From assembly GCA_934659445.1 (NCBI GenBank), contig CAKUHV010000056.1:1-11355 (forward strand): a stretch of 11,355 bases of DNA, read 5' to 3'. The translations under genes were made by a program, and so were the position numbers. Positions 6,639-11,355 of this stretch are shown piece after piece. This DNA comes from an uncultured Oscillospiraceae bacterium (GTDB taxonomy: Bacteria > Bacillota > Clostridia > Oscillospirales > Oscillospiraceae). The stretch's first letter is position 1, and the number at the start of each line of letters is the position of its first letter. The notes below the pieces were generated by a model, which worked only from the letters and a program-made list of their open reading frames with translations, searched no databases and was not told the origin of the DNA.

Positions 6639-6791
6639 TCAGCAGCCGCAGCCGCAGTTGCTGCCGCACCCGCAGCCGTTGTCGCAGCCGCACCCGTTCC
6701 CGCAGCCGCCGCAGCAGCACAGCAGGATGATGATCAGGATGATGATCCACAGGCAGCCGCAGCCGCCCCAGCCGTTATTCCCACAACACAT
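6639..6791 (-). CDS. Glycine/cysteine-rich microprotein with a central membrane segment
   Basis: This 50-codon gene is easily missed. The product contains 15 Cys and 15 Gly. An N-terminal MCCGNNGWGGCGC is followed by the strongly hydrophobic LWIIILIIILL (residues 14-24), then CCCGGCGNGCGC and further Cys-Gly pairs to the final Cys at residue 50. The frame is supported by GAGGTG (minus strand, 6804-6799) exactly 7 nt before the ATG at 6791 and by a clean TGA at 6641-6639. Composition this structured is unlikely to arise by chance, although GC-rich repeats favour Gly and Cys codons. Similar small clostridial proteins are often auto-labelled 'chorion class high-cysteine protein', a name from insect eggshell that says nothing about function. 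The hydrophobic part is short for a full transmembrane span (about 11 residues). Metal binding, disulfide cross-linking in a spore or surface layer, or a membrane-anchored redox role are all possible; I do not know its job. Confidence 0.8.
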   Translation of the reverse strand: MCCGNNGWGGCGCLWIIILIIILLCCCGGCGNGCGCDNGCGCGSNCGCGC

Positions 6792-6798
6792 TTCGTTT

Positions 6799-6804
6799 CA
6801 CCTC
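6799..6804 (-). promoter_or_regulatory. Ribosome binding site of the Cys-rich microprotein
   Basis: GAGGTG on the minus strand is separated from the ATG by AAACGAA, an ideal 7-nt spacer. It is the main evidence besides composition that the 50-codon frame is translated. Confidence 0.75.
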
Positions 6805-6893
6805 GCATGTCTGGGCGGGGGTCTCCCGTCCGTTCTGCCCCATCCTATGGCCGCCCCCCGCCGCCGGTGACAGGGCGCGCCCACTTTATTTGT

Positions 6894-6899
6894 TAGGAG
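6894..6899 (+). promoter_or_regulatory. Ribosome binding site deciding the mltG start
   Basis: TAGGAG lies 8 nt before the ATG at 6908. The in-frame TTG at 6890 precedes this site and has no site of its own, so translation should begin at 6908. Confidence 0.8.
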
Positions 6900-6907
6900 C
6901 TGACCCA

Positions 6908-8041
6908 ATGGCACAGGAAAGAAGAAGCCACACCCAGGGCGGCGGCCGCTATGACGACCGCCCCCGCCCCCAGCGCCGCCGCTCCAGCGGCCGCGCCATG
7001 GGCTTTGCCATGATGTACGTCATCGTGGTCATCGGCGTGTCCGCCCTGCTGGCCTGTCTGGGCTGGATCGCCGCCAACGACGTGCTGGCCCTGAACAAGA
7101 CCTATAAGGAGGAGACCGTCACCATTACTCAGGAAATGATCCGAGAGGACGGCACCGCCGACATCGGTCAGGTCTCCAGGCTGCTGAAGGAGAAGGGGCT
7201 GATCCAGTACAGGGGGCTGTTCGGTCTGTTCTCCTCCATCACCCACGGGAAGAACAAGATCATCGCCGGTTCCTTCACCCTGAACACCGACATGGACTAC
7301 CGCGCATTGATCTCCGGCATGAGCTGGAGCTCCTCCACCAAGGCCAAGGTGAACGTGACCATTCCGGAGGGCTATACCGTGGCCCAGATCTTCCAGCTGC
7401 TGGAGGACAATAACGTGGCCAGCATGGAGGATCTGAACGAAATGGCCGCCGACCACGACTATGCCTTCTCCTTCCTGCAGGACATCCCCCTGGGGGACCC
7501 CGCCCGGCTGGAGGGCTACCTCTTCCCCGACACCTATGAGTTCACCACCCCCCACAGCGCCCTGTATGTCATCAACAAGATGCTGGTGCGCTTTGACGAG
7601 GTGTTCACCGACGAGATGCGCGCCGAGGTGGAAAAGAGCGGCCAGACCATCCACGAGGTGCTCACTGTGGCCTCCCTCATCGAGCGGGAGACCGACGGCG
7701 CCGACCAGAAGCGCATCGCCTCGGTCATCTACAACCGCCTGAACAACCCCACGGCGGAGACCGTGGGCCTGCTGCAGATCGACGCCACCCTGACCTATAT
7801 CAACGGCGGCCGGGTGCCTGTGGAGGCGGACAAGCAGATCGACTCCCCCTATAACACCTACAAGTACAAGGGCCTGCCCCCCGGACCCATCGCCAGCCCC
7901 GGCCTGAAGGCCATTCAGGCGGCCATGGAGCCGGAAAAGACCGGCTACTTCTATTACGTCCTGGGGGACGACAACGTGCATCACTTCTTCAAGACCTACA
8001 GCGAGATGCAGTCCTTTATGGCCACCCAGACCCGGTATTGA
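6908..8041 (+). CDS. mltG: Endolytic murein transglycosylase MltG (YceG-like)
   Basis: This 377-residue protein cleaves nascent peptidoglycan strands at the outer face of the cytoplasmic membrane and is thought to set glycan chain ends during elongation. Residues 1-30 are an Arg-rich, Gly-rich cytoplasmic tail, residues about 33-56 form one membrane helix (FAMMYVIVVIGVSALLACLGW), and the rest is extracytoplasmic. A LysM-like segment (about 70-145) leads into the YceG catalytic domain. Family motifs are LEGYLFPDTY (201-210), VASLIERET with the predicted catalytic E259 (E. coli E218), the helix IASVIYNRL, and YNTYKYKGLPPGPIASPG (315-332). Length and order are normal. No convincing sigma-A promoter is visible in the 116 bp upstream. 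The next gene is a U32-family protein, an arrangement resembling the yrrL-yrrM-yrrN-yrrO cluster of Bacillus subtilis, where yrrL is mltG. Confidence 0.96.
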   Translation: MAQERRSHTQGGGRYDDRPRPQRRRSSGRAMGFAMMYVIVVIGVSALLACLGWIAANDVLALNKTYKEETVTITQEMIREDGTADIGQVSRLLKEKGLIQYRGLFGLFSSITHGKNKIIAGSFTLNTDMDYRALISGMSWSSSTKAKVNVTIPEGYTVAQIFQLLEDNNVASMEDLNEMAADHDYAFSFLQDIPLGDPARLEGYLFPDTYEFTTPHSALYVINKMLVRFDEVFTDEMRAEVEKSGQTIHEVLTVASLIERETDGADQKRIASVIYNRLNNPTAETVGLLQIDATLTYINGGRVPVEADKQIDSPYNTYKYKGLPPGPIASPGLKAIQAAMEPEKTGYFYYVLGDDNVHHFFKTYSEMQSFMATQTRY

Positions 8042-8054
8042 CCCGGTGAAGCTC

Positions 8055-8086
8055 AAATTTCCCGCCCCATCTGGGGCGGGAAATTT
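8055..8086 (+). promoter_or_regulatory. Perfect hairpin between mltG and the U32 gene (attenuator or weak terminator)
   Basis: Arms AAATTTCCCGCCCC (8055-8068) and their exact complement (8073-8086) enclose an ATCT loop. Only three Ts follow the GC stem before ACGC, so termination would be partial at best. The Shine-Dalgarno AGGAGG at 8091-8096 starts 4 nt after the hairpin, close enough that a folded stem could influence ribosome loading or mRNA processing. Confidence 0.65.
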
Positions 8087-8090
8087 ACGC

Positions 8091-8096
8091 AGGAGG
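8091..8096 (+). promoter_or_regulatory. Ribosome binding site deciding the U32 gene start
   Basis: AGGAGG is followed by two consecutive in-frame ATGs. The first (8099) is only 2 nt away and the second (8102) is 5 nt away, so 8102 is the better start. Confidence 0.7.
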
Positions 8097-8101
8097 ATAT
8101 G

Positions 8102-9322
8102 ATGAGAGAGAAGATCGAGCTGCTGGCCCCCGCCGGGGATATGGAGCGGCTGAAGATGGCGGTGGCCTATGGGGCGGACGCCGTATATCTGGCGGGCAAT
8201 ACCTTCGGGATGCGTTCCTTTGCGGGCAACTTCTCCCCGGAGGAACTGAAGGCCGCCGTGGCGCTGTGCCACGGCAAGGGGGTGCGGGTCCACGTCACCT
8301 GCAACACCATGCCCCGGAACGACGAGGTCGCCCGTCTGCCGGAGTGGCTGGAGTATCTGAACGAGGTGGGCGCAGACGCGGTGATCCTGGCGGATGTGGG
8401 GGTGCTGTCTCTGGCCAAAAAATACGCCCCCAAGGTAGAGTGCCACATCTCCACCCAGGCCAGCATCGTCAGCTACGTCTCCGCCCGGGCCTGGTACGAT
8501 TTGGGGGCCAAGCGGGTCATTCTGGCCCGGGAACTGAGTCTGGACGAGATCCGTGAGATCCGGGCCAAGGTCCCCAAGGAATTGGAGATGGAGGCCTTTG
8601 CCCACGGGGCCATGTGCGTCAGCTACTCCGGCCGCTGTCTGCTGTCCAACTACATGACGGGCCGTGACTCCAACCGGGGCGCCTGTGCCCAGCCCTGCCG
8701 CTACCAGTACGCCCTGATGGAGGAGAAGCGCCCCGGAGAGTTCTTCCCGGTGTATGAGGATGAGAAGGGCACCTACATCATGAACTCCAAGGATATGTGC
8801 ATGATCGACCACGTTGGAGAGCTGATGGACGCCGGACTGGACAGCCTGAAGCTGGAGGGCCGGGCCAAGAGCGCCTATTACGCCGCCATCGTCACCGGGG
8901 CCTACCGCCATGCCATCGACGCCCACGCCGCCGGGGTCCCCCTGGACCCCGTGTGGCGGGACGAGGTGGAGCACATCAGCCACCGGCACTACTCCACCGG
9001 CTTTTTCTACGGCCAGCCCGGGCAGTATTTCGAGAACTCCCGCTACGTCCGGGACTGGCAGATCGTGGCTAAGGTGCTCTCCTGCGAGAGCGACGGCACC
9101 GCCGCCCTCACCCTGAACAACAAGTTCTCCGTGGGCGACCGGCTGGAGCTGGTGGGCCCGGATGTAAAGCCCCAGAGCATTACGGTGCAGGCTCTGTGGG
9201 ATATGGACGGCGATCCCATGGAGCAGGTGCGCACCCCCCAGACTGTGTTCCGCATGAAGCTGCCCCGGCAGGTGCCCCCCCTGTCCCTGCTGCGGCGGCA
9301 GGCGGACCTGTCACCTGTGTAA
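8102..9322 (+). CDS. trhP: U32 peptidase-family protein, likely TrhP-type tRNA hydroxylation factor
   Basis: The 406-residue protein has a TIM-barrel-like N-terminus beginning ELLAPAGDMERLKMAVAYGADAVYL and the U32 signature around residues 165-200: EAFAHGAMCVSYSGRCLLSN, then RDSNRGACAQPCR. Four cysteines in it (C172, C179, C195, C199) are those conserved across the family and probably bind an iron-sulfur cluster or metal. Members were once called collagenases (PrtC), but TrhP (YegQ in E. coli, YrrN/YrrO in Bacillus) uses prephenate to form 5-hydroxyuridine at the tRNA wobble position, and RlhA hydroxylates 23S rRNA. Length, the HGAMC and MTGRDSNRG blocks, and the place right after mltG favour the YrrO/TrhP2 branch. 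The C-terminal region (about 320-390) looks like the small beta domain of this family. A second subunit (YrrN) and the methyltransferase YrrM/TrmR are not adjacent here. Family is certain, exact RNA target inferred. Confidence 0.93.
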   Translation: MREKIELLAPAGDMERLKMAVAYGADAVYLAGNTFGMRSFAGNFSPEELKAAVALCHGKGVRVHVTCNTMPRNDEVARLPEWLEYLNEVGADAVILADVGVLSLAKKYAPKVECHISTQASIVSYVSARAWYDLGAKRVILARELSLDEIREIRAKVPKELEMEAFAHGAMCVSYSGRCLLSNYMTGRDSNRGACAQPCRYQYALMEEKRPGEFFPVYEDEKGTYIMNSKDMCMIDHVGELMDAGLDSLKLEGRAKSAYYAAIVTGAYRHAIDAHAAGVPLDPVWRDEVEHISHRHYSTGFFYGQPGQYFENSRYVRDWQIVAKVLSCESDGTAALTLNNKFSVGDRLELVGPDVKPQSITVQALWDMDGDPMEQVRTPQTVFRMKLPRQVPPLSLLRRQADLSPV

Positions 9323-9359
9323 GGGGCGGCGGCGGAACGAAGAAGGAAGATCAAAAAGC

Positions 9360-9401
9360 AAACTGGCGCCCATCCGCATTTGCGGATGGGCGCCAGTTTT
9401 T
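9360..9401 (+). terminator. Strong rho-independent terminator after the U32 gene, probably bidirectional
   Basis: Arms of 19 bp, AAACTGGCGCCCATCCGCA (9360-9378) and their exact complement (9381-9399), enclose a 2-nt loop. A five-T run (9397-9401) ends the right arm. On the opposite strand a GCTTTTTGA follows the stem, so it may also stop the convergent cupin-side operon. It lies 37 bp after the U32 stop codon. Confidence 0.93.
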
Positions 9402-9404
9402 CAC

Positions 9405-9573
9405 TTAGGGCAGCACCGCGCAATTCGGCAAGCAGATTCGGTGAGAGATTTTTCGTCAAGGCAAGGCTCGAAAGGTGAAGGAATACGGTATGTATTTCAA
9501 ACATTTCAAGCCGAAGAATTGGCGGAAAAGATCCGGCGAAGCGCGAAGACGCAATTGCGCGGTGCTGCCTTAG
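9405..9573. mobile_element. MITE-like element with 17-bp terminal inverted repeats
   Basis: GGCAGCACCGCGCAATT (9409-9425) is repeated exactly in inverted orientation at 9553-9569, giving a 161-bp element. TTAG flanks it on both sides (9405-9408 and 9570-9573), consistent with a 4-bp target duplication; a TA duplication with one more mismatched end base is an alternative reading. The interior has no credible gene, is less GC-rich than its neighbours, and shows only imperfect pairing between its halves. It sits exactly between the terminator at 9360-9401 and the cupin stop codon (9575-9577), a harmless site between convergent genes. No transposase is nearby, so it would be moved in trans. The inverted repeats are seen directly; mobility is inferred. 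Confidence 0.7.
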
Positions 9574-9574
9574 C

Positions 9575-9919
9575 TCATTCCTCTGGGAACACCACCACCA
9601 GCAGCATTTTGAAGCGCTCCTGGGCGAACACCGCGTGGGGCTTGCCCGCAGGCATCACCAGACACTGGCCCTTGCTGGCCAGATGGGGGACGCCGTCCAC
9701 GGTGAATCTGCCCGTGCCCTCCAGCACGGTGACCATGGCGTCGCCGCCGGAGGCGTGGGTGCTGATCTCCTCCCCCCTGTCAAAGGCGAACAGGGTGATG
9801 CTCACGTGGTCGTTCTGGGCCAGAGTGCGGCTGACCACCTGTCCGGGGGCGGCCTCCACCAGATCGGCCAGCTCCAGCACCTCCTCGCCGGGGATGTTCT
9901 TCATATACTTCAGTTCCAT
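9575..9919 (-). CDS. Small single-domain cupin protein
   Basis: The 114-residue protein is almost entirely one cupin-2 beta barrel. Motif 1 runs GEEISTHASGGDAMVTVLEG (49-68) and motif 2 GQCLVMPAGKPHAVFA (84-99). Of the usual metal ligands, H55 and H95 are present, the second motif-1 His is S57 and the Glu is near D60. This substitution pattern occurs in other small bacterial cupins and may mean a weaker or different metal site. No substrate can be named; members include isomerases, dioxygenases and sugar- or ligand-binding proteins. The ATG at 9919 has AAGGA about 11 nt upstream. It is the last gene of the methyltransferase-hslO-cupin series, 48 bp after hslO with a hairpin in the gap. Its TGA is only 1-2 bp from the MITE-like element, and the natural 3' end of the transcript may have been displaced by it. 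Confidence 0.9.
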   Translation of the reverse strand: MELKYMKNIPGEEVLELADLVEAAPGQVVSRTLAQNDHVSITLFAFDRGEEISTHASGGDAMVTVLEGTGRFTVDGVPHLASKGQCLVMPAGKPHAVFAQERFKMLLVVVFPEE

Positions 9920-9946
9920 TGCTTCGTCATCCTTTCAAGCCTTCTG

Positions 9947-9967
9947 CTGCCCGCACAGGGCGGGCAG
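9947..9967 (-). promoter_or_regulatory. Intergenic hairpin between hslO and the cupin gene
   Basis: On the minus strand CTGCCCGC, a 5-nt loop and GCGGGCAG follow immediately after the hslO TAA. There is no T run, so it is more likely a stability or partial-attenuation element than a terminator. It would leave cupin expression lower than, or separable from, hslO. Confidence 0.5.
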
Positions 9968-10846
9968 TTACATATTGCTCAGCAGCTCCTCCAGCTCCTC
10001 CCTGGAGAAGCGGTAGACCTTGTCGCAGAACTGGCAGGTCAGCTCCGCCTGTCCCTGCTCCTCAATAAGGGCGGACAGCTCCTGCCGCCCCATGGAGATC
10101 AGCGCCCGGGTCACCCGCTCCCGGGAGCAGTAGCATTTATACTCCACCGGGTGGGTTTCCAGGATCTCCAGCTCAAAGTCCGCCAGCACCGCCCGCAGCA
10201 GGCCCTCGCCGTCCAGACCGCCGGCCAGTGCTCCGCTCACCGGGCCCACACGTTGGATGCCGGCCTCGATCCTATCGATGACCGCCTCCTCCGCGCCGGG
10301 CAGCAGCTGGATCAGATAGCCCCCGGCGGCGGTGACGCTCTGGTCCGTGCCCACCAGCACGCCAAGGGCGCAGGCGGTGGGGATCTGCTCGCTCTCTACA
10401 AAATACATGGCCAGGTCGTCGGCGATCTCGCCGGAGAACAGGCCGATGGAGCCCACATAGGGCTCCTTCAGTCCGATGTCCTTGATAACGGTGAGGGTGC
10501 CGTCGGCGCCCACGGCGCCGCCCACATCCAGCTTGCCCGGATGCTTCTCCATCAGCTCCACATGGGGATTCTGCACATAGCCCCGCACATTGCCGCCGCA
10601 GTCAGAGACGGCCAGTACCGTGCCCAGGGGCCCGCCGCCCTTGATCTGAAGGGTGACGGAGCCGTTCTGCTCCTTCAGCGCGTCCCCCATCATGGAGGCG
10701 GCCATGAGGGTGCGGCCCAGGGCCGCCGTGGCCACGGGCAGCAGGGTGTGGATGTTCCGGGCCCGCTCCACCAGCTGCTGTCCGCTGATGGCGGCGGCCT
10801 TAAAGCTGCCGTCCTTTGCAATGGCCCTTACGATATGGTCAGACAT
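9968..10846 (-). CDS. hslO: Redox-regulated chaperone Hsp33
   Basis: The 292-residue protein is Hsp33, a cytoplasmic holdase that is inactive while zinc is bound and becomes active when oxidants form disulfides between its zinc cysteines. The C-terminal zinc centre is complete: C238-x-C240 (KCYC) and C271-x2-C274 (CQFC). The N-terminal domain shows family segments LIERAR-like LVERARNIH, TLQIKGGGPLGTV and GGNVRGYVQNP (84-94). Length matches the family. The ATG at 10846 follows the methyltransferase stop by 3 bp, with AAAGGA located inside that gene's end, so the two are probably co-translated. The combination with a cysteine-based stress chaperone fits an obligate anaerobe facing occasional oxygen. 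Identification is firm. Confidence 0.97.
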   Translation of the reverse strand: MSDHIVRAIAKDGSFKAAAISGQQLVERARNIHTLLPVATAALGRTLMAASMMGDALKEQNGSVTLQIKGGGPLGTVLAVSDCGGNVRGYVQNPHVELMEKHPGKLDVGGAVGADGTLTVIKDIGLKEPYVGSIGLFSGEIADDLAMYFVESEQIPTACALGVLVGTDQSVTAAGGYLIQLLPGAEEAVIDRIEAGIQRVGPVSGALAGGLDGEGLLRAVLADFELEILETHPVEYKCYCSRERVTRALISMGRQELSALIEEQGQAELTCQFCDKVYRFSREELEELLSNM

Positions 10847-10849
10847 AAC

Positions 10850-11355
10850 TCAGTCGTCCTTTCTTGCCGCAAAAAAGATCCGCTGCTCCCCCGGTGTGGG
10901 GGCGCGCAGCTTTCTGTCGCCGTATGTTCTGACGTCCCGGAAGCCCGCCTGGTGCAGCATCTCGGTGAGCTGCTCCACCGTGTAGGCCCGCTCCCGGTGC
11001 AGCTCCTCGCTGCGCGCCCACTGGCCGGAGTCTTCGTCCAGCTGGAAGATGTCCATGTAATAGGAGCAGATCCCGCCGCGGCGGGAAAACTCCGCCCGCC
11101 ACACACAGTAGGCGTCCTCCGTCTCGTCCAGAAACACCTGTCCGTCCAGAGCCGCCAGCTTTTCCGGCGTGTTCACGTCGAACAGGAACAGTCCCCCGGG
11201 CATGAGGAACAGATGTACCCGGCCAAAGGCCCGCTCCAGCTTTTTGGGGTCGGTGACGTAGTTGACGCTGTCCAGACAGCACACGCAGGCATCAATGGTG
11301 CCGTACAGGTCCAGCCTCTCCATGGGCTGGCACAGGAAGATGGGCTCGATGGGGG
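10850..11355 (-). CDS. Class I SAM-dependent methyltransferase (N-terminus beyond window)
   Basis: The visible 168 codons are the C-terminal part of a SAM-dependent methyltransferase. The frame stays open to the window end and reads IFLCQPMERLDLYGTIDACV, so the ATG at 11323 is an internal methionine. The glycine-rich SAM-binding motif I should lie upstream, outside the window. Visible parts are the acidic motif IV strand with CCLDSVNY, the LFLMPGGLFLFDVNTPEKL strand-helix (post-motif), and a C-terminal EQLTEMLHQAGFRDVRTYGD helix typical of the Methyltransf_25/YodH-like group. The substrate is unknown; small molecules or tRNA are both possible. It overlaps functionally with hslO through a 3-bp gap. 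It is called partial because of the window edge, not because it is broken. Confidence 0.88.
   Translation of the reverse strand, partial: PIEPIFLCQPMERLDLYGTIDACVCCLDSVNYVTDPKKLERAFGRVHLFLMPGGLFLFDVNTPEKLAALDGQVFLDETEDAYCVWRAEFSRRGGICSYYMDIFQLDEDSGQWARSEELHRERAYTVEQLTEMLHQAGFRDVRTYGDRKLRAPTPGEQRIFFAARKDD

Noticed and set aside
6873..6882. Perfect 10-bp palindrome GGGCGCGCCC
   Set aside because: It is expected by chance in such GC-rich sequence and has no spacing relation that points to an operator.
6890..6892. TTG as the start of mltG
   Set aside because: The Shine-Dalgarno site lies downstream of it and fits the ATG at 6908.
6520..6896. Alternative frames over the Cys-rich gene (Arg-rich on the minus strand, Ala-rich or Pro-rich on the plus strand)
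   Set aside because: They are out-of-frame readings of the same GC-rich repeat. They run through the hairpins and lack a good ribosome binding site, whereas the Cys/Gly frame has one.
6893..8989. 698-codon minus-strand frame across mltG and the U32 gene
   Set aside because: It spans two real genes and an intergenic hairpin, and has the same Gly/His/Val-rich shadow composition.
9441..10016. 191-codon plus-strand frame starting inside the MITE-like element
   Set aside because: It runs from the mobile element into antisense of the cupin and hslO genes; the first part is only the element's interior.
11321..11323. ATG as the start of the methyltransferase
   Set aside because: The frame continues upstream to the window edge with family-like sequence, and the SAM-binding motif is still missing, so the true start lies outside.

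Overview
The window looks like chromosomal core DNA from a GC-rich member of the Clostridia. An Oscillospiraceae-type gut anaerobe (Flavonifractor/Lawsonibacter-like) is my best guess. This is inferred from high-GC coding sequence, Shine-Dalgarno sites in front of nearly every gene, a Bst/Taq-type DNA polymerase I without proofreading residues, an mltG / U32-peptidase pair like that of Bacillus, and a glycine/cysteine-rich microprotein of a type common in this group. I see no rRNA, tRNA, CRISPR array, prophage or complete insertion sequence.

Layout. Positions 40-3746 (minus) hold a short pyruvate-kinase-like gene followed by polA; polA has its own good sigma-A promoter overlapping the upstream stop codon. 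Positions 3771-3858 hold two back-to-back promoters. Positions 3904-6412 (plus) form a tight operon: a TagA/WecG glycosyltransferase (start TTG, chosen from the ribosome binding site), thymidylate kinase, a DJ-1/PfpI protein and 5-formyltetrahydrofolate cyclo-ligase. The operon ends at a rho-independent terminator (6488-6521).

Positions 6413-6907 form the least ordinary stretch. After the terminator come three immediately adjacent near-perfect hairpins (6528-6620). Then, on the minus strand, comes a 50-codon gene (6639-6791) encoding a protein with 15 Cys and 15 Gly around a short Ile/Leu-rich membrane segment, preceded by a strong GAGGTG ribosome binding site. It is too short for usual ORF calling and is the most interesting gene here.

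Positions 6908-9322 (plus) carry mltG (endolytic transglycosylase) and a U32-family protein resembling the TrhP tRNA-hydroxylation factor, separated by a 14-bp perfect hairpin. They end in a very strong, probably bidirectional terminator (9360-9401). Directly after it lies a 161-bp element with 17-bp perfect terminal inverted repeats and a possible TTAG target duplication. It is MITE-like and abuts the stop codon of the next gene.

Positions 9575-11355 (minus) form a second compact operon: a SAM-dependent methyltransferase (truncated by the window edge), hslO (Hsp33 redox chaperone) and a small cupin.

Together the genes serve DNA replication/repair, nucleotide and folate metabolism, envelope polymer and peptidoglycan synthesis, tRNA modification and redox stress. 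The novelty lies in the intergenic regions rather than in the large genes.
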